The notes under the pieces are model-generated. The model worked only from the letters and a program-made list of their open reading frames with translations. It was not told where the DNA came from and did not search any database. Shown piece after piece: positions 52,681-61,977 of a stretch of DNA of 64,000 nt (positions are counted from its first letter, which is position 1; the number at the start of each line of letters is the position of its first letter). The DNA is from Aminicenans sp964648465 (GTDB lineage Bacteria; Acidobacteriota; Aminicenantia; Aminicenantales; Aminicenantaceae), in NCBI GenBank assembly GCA_964648465.1, contig CAZYMU010000008.1, forward strand, positions 1-64,000, written 5' to 3'. Made by a program: the position numbers and the translations under genes.

Positions 52681-54255
52681 ATGCTAAACGAAAGAACCAT
52701 AAAAGCAGATATTTTAGTAATAGGTTGTGGTATTGCAGGAGCCAGTGCTGCCCTGGAGGCAGCGAAAAACGGTTTAAAAGTTATTGTGGTCACAAAGAAT
52801 TCCAAGATTGAGGAATCAAATACTTATTATGCCCAAGGCGGAATCGTATCTTTAGGCAAGGATGATTATCCTGAACTTTTGAAAGAAGATATTATAAAAA
52901 GCGGTAATGGAATAAATGATCCAGACGCTGTGGAAATATTAGCCAAAGAAGGAAAAGTTTTAGTTGATAGAATATTAATAAAAGAATTAAAGATTCCTTT
53001 TACCAAAAATTCTCCCGATTCGTTAGATTATGCTCAGGAAGCTGCACATTCTCGAAGGCGTATACTTCATGTAAAAGACACTACAGGAAAGGCTATAGAA
53101 GAGAAGTTTATTGCTGAATTAAAAACATACTCTAATGTGACTATTTTACAGGACCATACGGCTGTAGATTTGCTGACGATTCCTCATCATTCGAAGAATC
53201 CTAGTGCATTTTATAAAGAGCCGCAGTGTATAGGGGGATATATTTTAGATAATGTATCCAAGAGAGTGAAAATTGTTTTTGCTTCTTACACTATTCTGGC
53301 AACGGGTGGCTGTGGAGCTGTTTTTCTGAATACCACGAATCCAAAGGGATCCATTGGAGATGGATTTGCTATGGCTTATCGTGCAGGTGCCAGAATTGTA
53401 AATATGGAATATATCCAGTTCCATCCAACTTCTCTTTATCAAAAGGATGGGGAAATGTTTTTGATCTCCGAGACTGTAAGAGGAGAAGGAGCTAGACTGA
53501 AAACTCAAGGTGGACAGACCTTTATGGAAAAATACAATTCGAAAAAAGACCTTGCTCCGCGTGATGAGGTAAGCAGAGCTATATACGCTGAGATGGTTAA
53601 CAGCAATTTCAGCTTTGTTACATTGGATTTGGCATCTTATGCCAAGATAAATATCCGAAAAAGGTTTCCAAATATTTATAATACATGTCTGAAGTATGGA
53701 ATAAATATCACAAAAGATCCTATTCCTGTTGTTCCTGCTGCTCACTACTGCTGCGGGGGGATTCTTGTTGATGAATGGGGAAGGAGTTCCCTTAAACGGC
53801 TTATTGCTGTCGGTGAGGTGAGCTGTACGGGTCTCCATGGAGCGAATCGTTTAGCTTCGACTTCACTTTTAGAAGGATTAGTCTGGGGAACAAGGGCCGT
53901 CAGGCATATAATTTCCCATTTTGATAAGAAAACGTCTTATAAAACCTCTGATATTCATGAATGGTATTATTCAGATAAACAGGAGGAAATTGACCCTGCC
54001 TTAATCAATCAGGATTGGTTGTTTATAAGGTCTACGATGTGGAATTATGCTGGAATTATCCGGACAAAAAAGCGTTTAGAAAGGGCAAGGGCAGACCTAG
54101 ACTATCTGAGGCATAGGATTGAGAAGTTTTACAAAGAAGCCAGAATGGATCCAAAAATTGTGGATTTAAAACACGGCATCCAGGTAGCACTATTGATTAC
54201 TTATGCTGCTTTAAGCAACCCGATAAGCCGTGGGTCACATTATATAAATACATAA
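52681..54255 (+). CDS. nadB: L-aspartate oxidase
   Basis: 524 residues. FAD-binding GCGIAGASAALEAAKNGLKV at the N terminus, YYAQGGIVSLG, HSRRRILHVKDTTG, IQFHPTSLY, SETVRGEGARL and the C-terminal APAAHYCCGGI-like PAAHYCCGGI and ANRLASTSLLEGLVWG. Oxidises aspartate to iminoaspartate in de novo NAD synthesis. Forms a two-gene unit with nadC. Confidence 0.95.
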   Translation: MLNERTIKADILVIGCGIAGASAALEAAKNGLKVIVVTKNSKIEESNTYYAQGGIVSLGKDDYPELLKEDIIKSGNGINDPDAVEILAKEGKVLVDRILIKELKIPFTKNSPDSLDYAQEAAHSRRRILHVKDTTGKAIEEKFIAELKTYSNVTILQDHTAVDLLTIPHHSKNPSAFYKEPQCIGGYILDNVSKRVKIVFASYTILATGGCGAVFLNTTNPKGSIGDGFAMAYRAGARIVNMEYIQFHPTSLYQKDGEMFLISETVRGEGARLKTQGGQTFMEKYNSKKDLAPRDEVSRAIYAEMVNSNFSFVTLDLASYAKINIRKRFPNIYNTCLKYGINITKDPIPVVPAAHYCCGGILVDEWGRSSLKRLIAVGEVSCTGLHGANRLASTSLLEGLVWGTRAVRHIISHFDKKTSYKTSDIHEWYYSDKQEEIDPALINQDWLFIRSTMWNYAGIIRTKKRLERARADLDYLRHRIEKFYKEARMDPKIVDLKHGIQVALLITYAALSNPISRGSHYINT

Positions 54256-54275
54256 AAAAATAGTTTTCTCTTTTT

Positions 54276-54323
54276 CCTCAAATTCATCTATTATCAGCAT
54301 TGTTTATAAATAATTCAGTAAGT
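54276..54323. repeat. Repeat fragments ahead of composite copy 4
   Basis: CCTCAAATTCATCT is the end of the 255-bp element; ATTATCAGCATTGTTTATAAATAATTCAG is a degenerate right end of the 122/123-bp element plus terminal motif. Together they show successive insertions at one site. Confidence 0.55.
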
Positions 54324-54573
54324 CCTGGATGATTCACGAGTCAAGTTTGCTGCAGATGCAAGGCACAGCACATGAAGTTGTGGTCCTTCACCACGAATGT
54401 GCTGTAACGAAGCAGATGCAGTAAGATCGGCTCGCCTGTAAGGTAAAAATTGCTGATAATAAATTTAGATTATATTATCGATATAATAGAGAATAAACTA
54501 GTTCTGAGCGTTTCATGGAGAACGATTAAAACTAGTTGATATTATATTAGTTCTGTCAGCAATTTTTATGAAT
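54324..54573 (+). repeat. 256-bp composite palindromic element, copy 4
   Basis: Left end CCTGGATGATTCACGAG (54324); right end truncated at TTATGAAT. Hairpin module: P1 54347-54354 with 54417-54424; P2 54365-54373 with 54397-54405 (9 perfect pairs, ACAGCACAT/ATGTGCTGT); P3 54378-54384 with 54390-54396 (7 pairs). The right half is 54445-54567, 123 bp, with 12-bp perfect ends AAAAATTGCTGA / TCAGCAATTTTT. The 383-nt gap between nadB and ileS is filled by this element and fragments; an ileS leader of about 65 nt remains. Confidence 0.8.
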
Positions 54574-54638
54574 CTTGACTTTTTGTGGTGGAGAAATAAA
54601 ATAGCTTATTCTATAATAAAAATACGCTGGAGAGTACC

Positions 54639-57416
54639 ATGGCAGATATTGCTAATGTTAAAGAAACATTAAATCTTCCTAAGACTTCTTTTTCTATGAA
54701 GGCAAGGCTTGCACAAAAAGAGCCTGAGATCCTAAAAAAATGGGAACAAATTAGACTTTATGAAAAGATACAAAAGAAAAGGGAAAATTGTACTTTCTTT
54801 GTGCTTCATGATGGGCCTCCTTATGCAAATGGGAATATTCATTTGGGAACAGCCCTGAACAAGATCTTAAAAGATTTTATTGTGAAAACAAATAATATGC
54901 AGGGATATAAGGCCCCTTATATCCCCGGTTGGGATTGCCACGGGCTTCCAATTGAGATTAAGGTTGATCAACTCCTTGGAAACAAAAAAGAAAGCATGTC
55001 TGTAATAGATATAAGAGAAGAATGCAAGAAATATGCCTTGAAATTTGTAGATATTCAAAGAGAGCAGTTCAGGAGGCTTGGAATTTTTGGACAGTGGGAT
55101 AAACCTTATTTAACAATGGATCCAGAATATGAAGGTGAAGTCTTGCGCCATCTTGCAGCTTTTTTTGCTAATGGCAATGTTTATAAGGGGAAAAAACCTG
55201 TCTATTGGTGCTGCCACTGCCGTACTGCACTTGCTGAAGCAGAAATCGAATACAAAGACCGCAAATCCCCTTCTGTCCATGTGAAATTTCCCGTTGTTTC
55301 TAGGCTTTCTGAAAAATTTCCGGAACTGAAAGGGAAAAAAGTTTCTGTTCTTATCTGGACCACGACACCCTGGACGCTTCCTGCTAACTTGGCTATCGCT
55401 TTCCATCCGGATTATGAATATGCTGCTTTTGAAAATGGTGAGGAAGTCTATATCGCTGCCAGGCGCTTGATCCCTGTTATCAGTGAAGCATTAGGATTTA
55501 GAGAGACCAAGATTTTAACATCTTTTGTTGGAAGAGAGGTAGAAGGTTTAAAAGCCAGGCATCCGTTTATTGACAGAGAGTCGCTTTTTGTTTTAGCTAA
55601 TTATGTTACGCTTGATCAGGGAACAGGGTGTGTTCATACAGCTCCTGGTCACGGTCAGGAAGACTATTTGACGGGTCTGAAATATAACCTTGATATTTAT
55701 ACCCCTGTAGATAACGAAGGGAAATTCATTTCTCAAGTTGGAAAATATGCTGGAATGAATGTTTTCGATGCTAATGAAGTAATAGTCCAGGATATGAAAA
55801 AAAATGGTACTCTTTTGGGATCCAGTGAGATTATTCATTCATATCCCCACTGCTGGCGTTGTAAAAATCCTGTGATTTTCCGGGCTACTGCTCAGTGGTT
55901 TATTTCCATGGATAAGAATGATTTTCGGAAAAAGGCACTCGAGGAAGTAAAAAAGATTAAATGGATTCCGGGCTGGGGTGAAGAAAGGATTAGTAACATG
56001 ATAGATGCTCGGCCCGATTGGTGTATTTCGAGGCAGCGTTCGTGGGGAGTGCCGATTCCAGCGTTTTATTGTCAAAAATGCGGTTATATTCTTGCCAATA
56101 AAGAGATTACACAAAGAGTTGCAGATATCTTTTCCAGGGAGGGTTCTAATTCCTGGTTTACTAAGGAAGCAGAAGAGCTTTTACCTCTCAATACAAGTTG
56201 CCCTGAGTGCGGTTCAACAGAATTCAGCAAGGAGAACAATATTCTGGATGTGTGGTTTGAGTCAGGAGCCAGTCATAATATCCTTGGAAAGAAAAAGGAT
56301 CTTCCTTGGCCTGCAGATATATATATCGAAGGGCATGATCAATACAGGGGATGGTTTAATAGTTCTCTTCTTATCGGACTTGCAGTAAAAAAGGCTTCTC
56401 CTTATAAAACCTGTATAACTCATGGTTTTGTTCTTGATGAACAGGGGAGAGGAATGTCGAAATCCTTGGGAAATTTTATCGAGCCGGAAGAAATCATATC
56501 TAGAAATGGAGCAGAAATTTTGAGGTTATGGGTGGCCATGCTCAATTACAAAGAAGATGCTCGCTTTGGAAAGGAAACTCTACAACGTCTTGTGGAAGCT
56601 TACCGTAAGATAAGGAATACATGGAGATTTATCTTGGGGAATATTTATGATTTTTCGCCTGATGAAGATTCAATTCCCATTGATAAAATGGAACTTTTTG
56701 ATAGATGGATACTAGAAAAATGCTCTCGGATAGGGAAGAGGATTCTGAATGCTTATAAGAATTATGAATATCATATTGTGTTCCATGCAGTTTATAATTT
56801 TTTTACTGTCGAGTTGAGTTCATTTTATCTTGATGTTATCAAGGATAGACTCTATTGTTCGGCAAGAGATTCTGTTCTGCGAAAATCTGCTCAAACAGCT
56901 CTTTTTAATCTTTTGAAAACAACGCTTGTGTTAATGGCTCCAATTTTACCTTTCACGACTGAAGAAGCATGGGAACTAATTCCGGATTTTAAAGATAAAG
57001 ATGAGTCCATTCATCTTGGACTTTTTCCTTCATTTACCCAGACTTGGCTTGTATCCGATGCTTTTCAAGACTGGGAAAACTTGGGGATTATAAGAGAAGA
57101 TGTTTTAAAAGAGCTTGAATTTGCAAGGGAGAAAAAGCTCATCGGAAATTCTTTGGAAGCAGGAATCAAATTAAAGGTTCCAATTATCCAGAAAAATCTT
57201 ATAGGAAAATATGAAAATGAGCTTCCTTCGCTTTTTATTGTTTCCACTGTTGAGATTGAAGCCCATGATGGTGATATAATGGAAGTAGAAGTTTTCAAGG
57301 CCAGAGGACAAAAATGTCAGAGATGTTGGAATTTTTCTACTTATGTAGGCAAAAGCTCTGAATATCCCTACTTCTGCAGGCGGTGTGAAGAAGTAGTAAA
57401 GAAGTTAGATTTATGA
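54639..57416 (+). CDS. ileS: Isoleucyl-tRNA synthetase
   Basis: 925 residues, bacterial type. ATP-site HIGH-equivalent HLGTALNK in PPYANGNIHLGTA; KMSKS-equivalent GRGMSKSLGN. The editing domain (WTTTPWTLPANLAIA, TAPGHGQEDY) and C-terminal zinc-binding cysteines (CQRCW and CRRCEE) are present. First gene of ileS-lspA-lgt-rluD; its stop overlaps lspA by 4 nt. No T-box leader is seen upstream. Confidence 0.97.
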   Translation: MADIANVKETLNLPKTSFSMKARLAQKEPEILKKWEQIRLYEKIQKKRENCTFFVLHDGPPYANGNIHLGTALNKILKDFIVKTNNMQGYKAPYIPGWDCHGLPIEIKVDQLLGNKKESMSVIDIREECKKYALKFVDIQREQFRRLGIFGQWDKPYLTMDPEYEGEVLRHLAAFFANGNVYKGKKPVYWCCHCRTALAEAEIEYKDRKSPSVHVKFPVVSRLSEKFPELKGKKVSVLIWTTTPWTLPANLAIAFHPDYEYAAFENGEEVYIAARRLIPVISEALGFRETKILTSFVGREVEGLKARHPFIDRESLFVLANYVTLDQGTGCVHTAPGHGQEDYLTGLKYNLDIYTPVDNEGKFISQVGKYAGMNVFDANEVIVQDMKKNGTLLGSSEIIHSYPHCWRCKNPVIFRATAQWFISMDKNDFRKKALEEVKKIKWIPGWGEERISNMIDARPDWCISRQRSWGVPIPAFYCQKCGYILANKEITQRVADIFSREGSNSWFTKEAEELLPLNTSCPECGSTEFSKENNILDVWFESGASHNILGKKKDLPWPADIYIEGHDQYRGWFNSSLLIGLAVKKASPYKTCITHGFVLDEQGRGMSKSLGNFIEPEEIISRNGAEILRLWVAMLNYKEDARFGKETLQRLVEAYRKIRNTWRFILGNIYDFSPDEDSIPIDKMELFDRWILEKCSRIGKRILNAYKNYEYHIVFHAVYNFFTVELSSFYLDVIKDRLYCSARDSVLRKSAQTALFNLLKTTLVLMAPILPFTTEEAWELIPDFKDKDESIHLGLFPSFTQTWLVSDAFQDWENLGIIREDVLKELEFAREKKLIGNSLEAGIKLKVPIIQKNLIGKYENELPSLFIVSTVEIEAHDGDIMEVEVFKARGQKCQRCWNFSTYVGKSSEYPYFCRRCEEVVKKLDL

Positions 57417-57904
57417 AGAATAAAAGTTTCTATTTTATATTTATCTTTTTTTTAGTAGCTGTAGACCAACTGACTAAAACAATTGTAAACAGAAGTATGG
57501 GTCTTTATAGTAGTATAAAAGTAATCCCGGGCTTTTTAAATTTGACTTACATTAGAAATAAAGGAGCAATCTTCGGTTTTTTCTCCTGGCCTGGTAATTC
57601 ACTTGTTTATATCTTCCTGACATTAACTTCCTTTCTTGCTTTAAGCTTGGTTATATACTATTTTTTTAAGACGCCTTCTTCTGAGAAGCTTATGAAAATT
57701 TCTCTTTCTCTTATTTTGGCTGGAGCACTTGGTAATCTAATTGATAGAGTATTCAGAGGCTATGTGATTGATTTTGTAGATTGTTACATTAAAAAATGGC
57801 ACTGGCCTTTTTTTAATGTAGCTGACTCGTGCATAACTATCGGAGCTTTGTTTCTCATTTATATCTTTCTTTTTAAGAGAGGTGCGAAATGTTCCCAATA
57901 TTAG
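57413..57904 (+). CDS. lspA: Lipoprotein signal peptidase (signal peptidase II)
   Basis: 163 residues with four membrane helices. VDQLTKTIV, NKGAIFGFF and the two catalytic aspartates in LGNLIDRVFRGYVIDFVD and FNVADSCITIG are present. Removes signal peptides from diacylglyceryl prolipoproteins. Overlaps ileS by 4 nt and lgt by 16 nt. Confidence 0.95.
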   Translation: MKNKSFYFIFIFFLVAVDQLTKTIVNRSMGLYSSIKVIPGFLNLTYIRNKGAIFGFFSWPGNSLVYIFLTLTSFLALSLVIYYFFKTPSSEKLMKISLSLILAGALGNLIDRVFRGYVIDFVDCYIKKWHWPFFNVADSCITIGALFLIYIFLFKRGAKCSQY

Positions 57905-58686
57905 TAAAAATAGGCCCTTTTACTATTCATACCTATGGTTTCATGATGGCTATCGCTGTAGCTTTTGCATTATGGTTTATTTTTGTTCAGGGGAAGAAAT
58001 ATGGTCTTGAAGGTTCGAAGCTCATGGATATGGGTTTTTATACGATTATTATTGCATTAATTGGTGCTAAATTAGTACTGCTGGTTGGGAATTTTTCCTA
58101 TTATAAGAGATATCCTGGCGAGCTTTTGAGCCTGGCCCGCAGTGGGGGAGTTTTTCAAGGTGGTCTTGCCTTCGGTTTTATTTTTGCCCTGTGGTATTTG
58201 CATAAACATAGGATTCCTACATGGAAAACGGCTGATATTGTTGGTGTTGCTTTAGCATTGGGGCATGGCTTCGGCCGTATTGGGTGTTTTTGCGCTGGCT
58301 GCTGCTTCGGCCGTGAATCTACAATGCCTTGGGGTGTGATTTTTCATAGTGAATACAGCCATAATCTAACAGGAATTCCAATTGGGACTGCGCTTCATCC
58401 TACACAGCTTTATGAGTCTGTCCTAAATTTTTTAAATTCCCTGATTCTCTTTATTATGCTGAAAAAAAAGAAATTTGATGGACAGGTTTTTTCATTCTAT
58501 ATTATAAATTATTCCATAATAAGGTTTTTTGTTGAATTTTACCGTGGAGACCATCCTGATAATACTTACCTCATAAAAAATCCTTCTCCTTACATGAGCC
58601 TATCTTTTCCTCAGCTTTTCTGTATTGTAGGTTTAATTACTGGGTTGGTGATGATATTCATTTTTAAAAAAAAGAAGCGTGCCTAA
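57889..58686 (+). CDS. lgt: Prolipoprotein diacylglyceryl transferase
   Basis: 265 residues with about seven membrane segments. The Lgt signature region reads HGFGRIGCFCAGCCFGR, the Cys-rich variant of the common GRxGNFxNxExxG form. Transfers diacylglycerol to the lipobox cysteine, the step before LspA, whose gene it overlaps. Downstream rluD starts with a GTG 8 nt before this stop. Confidence 0.92.
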   Translation: MFPILVKIGPFTIHTYGFMMAIAVAFALWFIFVQGKKYGLEGSKLMDMGFYTIIIALIGAKLVLLVGNFSYYKRYPGELLSLARSGGVFQGGLAFGFIFALWYLHKHRIPTWKTADIVGVALALGHGFGRIGCFCAGCCFGRESTMPWGVIFHSEYSHNLTGIPIGTALHPTQLYESVLNFLNSLILFIMLKKKKFDGQVFSFYIINYSIIRFFVEFYRGDHPDNTYLIKNPSPYMSLSFPQLFCIVGLITGLVMIFIFKKKKRA

Positions 58687-59593
58687 AAAAGAATTCGTAG
58701 TTACTACCTGTTCAGGGAAAGAACAAAGGCTTGATATTTTTCTCACAGAGAAAGTTAGAGCTTTGAGCCGCTCACAGGTAAAAAAGTTAATTGAGAAGAA
58801 AAAGGTTAGGGTTGATGGTGTTTTAAGAAAATCGAGTTACAAATTGCAAGAAAAAGAAAGGGTGGAGATTGATTATGAACGTCCAGACTATAAAGAAAAC
58901 ATTCCTGAGAATATTCCGCTAGAATTAATTTACACTGATGAACATATTGTTGTTATCAATAAGCCTTCAGGTTTGGTGGTTCATCCGGGGGCAGGCTATA
59001 AAGAGCATACACTAGTCAATGCGTTACTCTACTATTTTCCTGAAATTAAAGATATTGGCCCTGATGACAGGCCTGGCATTGTACATCGTCTTGATAAAGA
59101 AACATCAGGAGTGATGGTTGTTGCCAAAACTTCAGAAGCTTACAGGAGGCTTCAACGCCAGTTTAAGCAAAGAAAGGTGCAAAAACTTTATCTTTGTCTG
59201 GTGTGGGGGAAAATAACCGCTGAGGAGGGTAGGATTAGCTGGTCTATTGGACGTCATCCAACTCATGGAGAAAGAATGTCTATAAAGAGTAGGAAACCGC
59301 GTAAGGCGGAGACACTCTATTCTGTTCAGAAAAGATTTGCAAAGTTTACCCTCCTGGAGGTAAAACCACTTACTGGAAGAACTCACCAGATAAGAGTTCA
59401 TCTTTCCGCTTCTGGTCATCCTCTTGTAGGTGATACTCGGTACGGCCGCCGTAAATCCACGAATGTTGAGTGTCCACGTCTTTTTCTTCATGCTTTTAAG
59501 CTACTGTTTAACCATCCAGAGACTCAGCAGAGGGTTGAATTTTCATCTCCTTTGCCGCAAGATCTGAAGTCTTTTTTAGAAAATCTGGATTGA
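58679..59593 (+). CDS. rluD: 23S rRNA pseudouridine synthase, RluD family
   Basis: 304 residues, GTG start. An N-terminal S4 RNA-binding domain (RLDIFLTEKVRALSRSQVKKLIEKKKVRVDG) precedes the RsuA/RluD catalytic domain with HRLDKETSGVMVVAKT (catalytic Asp) and TGRTHQIRVHLSASGHPLVGDTRYG. RluD-like enzymes modify helix 69 of 23S rRNA; the exact member cannot be fixed by sequence alone. Genes lspA and rluD are commonly neighbours. Confidence 0.92.
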   Translation: MPKKEFVVTTCSGKEQRLDIFLTEKVRALSRSQVKKLIEKKKVRVDGVLRKSSYKLQEKERVEIDYERPDYKENIPENIPLELIYTDEHIVVINKPSGLVVHPGAGYKEHTLVNALLYYFPEIKDIGPDDRPGIVHRLDKETSGVMVVAKTSEAYRRLQRQFKQRKVQKLYLCLVWGKITAEEGRISWSIGRHPTHGERMSIKSRKPRKAETLYSVQKRFAKFTLLEVKPLTGRTHQIRVHLSASGHPLVGDTRYGRRKSTNVECPRLFLHAFKLLFNHPETQQRVEFSSPLPQDLKSFLENLD

Positions 59594-59705
59594 TTGTTTT
59601 GTTATATAAGTTTGAGGGAACATTTATGATTTTGTCTTGAGTAATAGGGAATTTTTATAGTATTATAATCCTTACTAATTTTGTTAAAAATTAAATTTTT
59701 AATTT

Positions 59706-59768
59706 AAACCTGGATTATTCACGAATTGAGATTGCAACAGATGCAAGGCACAGTGCATAAACAGGCTA
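59706..59768 (+). repeat. Truncated left part of the composite element
   Basis: CCTGGATTATTCACGAATTGAGATTGCAACAGATGCAAGGCACAGTGCATAAA matches the start of the hairpin module through the left arm of P2, then stops. It lies about 40 bp ahead of the EF-G paralogue gene. Confidence 0.65.
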
Positions 59769-59807
59769 ATTTAGTATTGATATTCATATGTCTTTGGAGG
59801 CTTCGAG

Positions 59808-61895
59808 ATGAAAGATTATACTGCAGATAAAATCAGGAATGTTGCTATTATAGGTCATGGCTCCTCGGGAAAAACCTCTCTGACTTCCGCGTTTTTATTC
59901 GATACGGGAGTGACTTCAAGATTCACCAGAGTAGATAGCGGCAATACTGTAACAGATTATGACCCGGATGAGATTGAAAGAAAGATATCAATCAATTCAG
60001 CAGTTTGTCATTTGGAATGGAAAGACCATAAAATTAACATTATTGATTGTCCTGGCTATACTAATTTTTTATGGGATACAAGAGCCAGTTTGAGAGCTGT
60101 AGATGCAGGAGCAGTTGTCATATGTGCTGTAGCCGGTGTGGAGGTTGGAACAGAGAAAGTCTGGGAGATGCTAGAGGAATTTGAGATCCCGAGAATAATT
60201 GTTATAAACAAGCTGGACCGGGAGAATTCCAATTACAAAAGGACTCTAGAATCCATTCGTCAGTTTTTTGGACGCAAGACTGTTATGATCCAGCTCCCTG
60301 TTGGAGAGGAAGATAAATTCTCCGGAGTCGTCGATTTAATCCGTAAAAAAGCATATATGTTTGAAAAAGATGGGAATGGGAAATTTAAAGAAACTGATAT
60401 CCCTGCTGATTTGAAGGGTGAAGTAGAAAAGAGAATTGAAGAGTTAACTGAGATGATTGCTGAAAACGACGAAGAATTGATGGAAAGATACTTTGAAAAT
60501 GGAACACTTTCCCCGGAAGAATTGATAAAAGGACTAAAAACAAGCATTTCCAACAGGCAGCTGTTTCCCGTCTTTGTATCCTCTGCATTACTAAATATTG
60601 GCGCACAGCCAGTCCTTGATGGAATAGTCAATTTTTTACCTTCGCCTCTTGAGAAGGATGAGATAAAATTAGAAAAAGGAACGTTAAAGCTTTCTCTTGA
60701 AGAACCTTTTTCTGCTTTTGTTTTTAAGACAATTTCCGATCCTTACACCGGAAGGATCTCCATTATAAGGATATATTCAGGAAAAGTGAATCCTGATTCA
60801 ACTGTAACGAATACAACGAGGCGGCGGGATGAAAAGCTGGGTGGTCTGTTTTTCCTTCAAGGAAAAGAGCAGATTCCAGCCGGTCAGGCAAAGGCAGGTG
60901 ATTTGGTGGCTACAGCAAAATTAAAAGGGACTGTTACAGGAGATACTCTAGCAGCTAAGGGTACCGTTAATGAGTTCCCCTGTCTTAAGTTCCCTGAACC
61001 TTCTGTTTCATTTGCAATAGAACCGAAAACGCGTGTGGATGAAGATCGAATTTCACAGGCCATTCATCGGATTACAGAGGAAGATCCCACAGCGAGGATT
61101 GAGAGGGATCCCGAGACCAATGAATTGATCATTTCTGGAAACGGCCAGCTCCATGTTGAGATTATTACCAATCGTTTAAAAAATAGGTTTAACGTGAACG
61201 TTAACTTGAAACCTCCAAAAATTCCTTACAAAGAGACAGTTAAAGGGAAATCAGATATTCAGAGTAAATACAAAAAACAGACCGGAGGTCATGGCCAGTA
61301 TGGAGATGTAAAAATCAAGATCGAGCCATTGTCCAGAGGAAAAGATTTTGAGTTCGAAGATAAGATTTTCGGAGGGTCAATTCCTAAAAATTATATTCCT
61401 TCAGTAGAAAAAGGAATTCAGGAAGCACGGAAAAAAGGAGTACTTGCCGGTTATCCAACGATTGATTTCAAAGCCATTCTATATGATGGGTCTTACCATG
61501 AAGTTGACTCTTCGGATATTGCATTTAAGATTGCAGCATCTATGGCTTTCAAAAAAGGGGTAAAGGAGGCCAAACCAACAATCCTTGAACCTATTATGGA
61601 AATAGAAGTCTATACACCAGAAGCTTACATGGGAGATATCATGGGCAACCTCAATGGCAGACGGGGAAAAGTACAGGGAATGGAGCAAAAAGGGAATATG
61701 CGTATCATCAAAGCCCTGGTACCAATGGCTGAAATGCTGGATTTTGAGCCAACGCTTACTTCCATTACAGGAGGAAGAGGCTCTTTCCTAATGGAATTTT
61801 TACACTATGAAGAAGTGCCAGCCCATCTTCAACAGAAAGTCATCGATGGTGCAGTGAAAGAAGGAAGGATTAAACCTGAAGAAGACGAAAAGTAG
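59808..61895 (+). CDS. Elongation factor G paralogue (FusA2-like)
   Basis: 695 residues with all EF-G domains. The G1 loop is GHGSSGKTS, where ordinary EF-G has the AHVDHGKTT form, and switch II is DCPGYTNF: the catalytic His of DxPGH is Tyr, as in the FusA2/EF-G-2 group. NKLDREN (G4) is present. C-terminal domains III-V are full length (GGHGQYGDVKI, NGRRGKVQGM). Probably not the main fusA, which normally neighbours ribosomal protein genes. Stand-alone transcript likely. Confidence 0.9.
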   Translation: MKDYTADKIRNVAIIGHGSSGKTSLTSAFLFDTGVTSRFTRVDSGNTVTDYDPDEIERKISINSAVCHLEWKDHKINIIDCPGYTNFLWDTRASLRAVDAGAVVICAVAGVEVGTEKVWEMLEEFEIPRIIVINKLDRENSNYKRTLESIRQFFGRKTVMIQLPVGEEDKFSGVVDLIRKKAYMFEKDGNGKFKETDIPADLKGEVEKRIEELTEMIAENDEELMERYFENGTLSPEELIKGLKTSISNRQLFPVFVSSALLNIGAQPVLDGIVNFLPSPLEKDEIKLEKGTLKLSLEEPFSAFVFKTISDPYTGRISIIRIYSGKVNPDSTVTNTTRRRDEKLGGLFFLQGKEQIPAGQAKAGDLVATAKLKGTVTGDTLAAKGTVNEFPCLKFPEPSVSFAIEPKTRVDEDRISQAIHRITEEDPTARIERDPETNELIISGNGQLHVEIITNRLKNRFNVNVNLKPPKIPYKETVKGKSDIQSKYKKQTGGHGQYGDVKIKIEPLSRGKDFEFEDKIFGGSIPKNYIPSVEKGIQEARKKGVLAGYPTIDFKAILYDGSYHEVDSSDIAFKIAASMAFKKGVKEAKPTILEPIMEIEVYTPEAYMGDIMGNLNGRRGKVQGMEQKGNMRIIKALVPMAEMLDFEPTLTSITGGRGSFLMEFLHYEEVPAHLQQKVIDGAVKEGRIKPEEDEK

Positions 61896-61977
61896 TCTGG
61901 CTTAGTAGGCTGGGTCAGCAGTGTTCATAAAAAATTCACTTCAGGTGTTAAATAATATTTTTTAGGAAGAGGAACAT

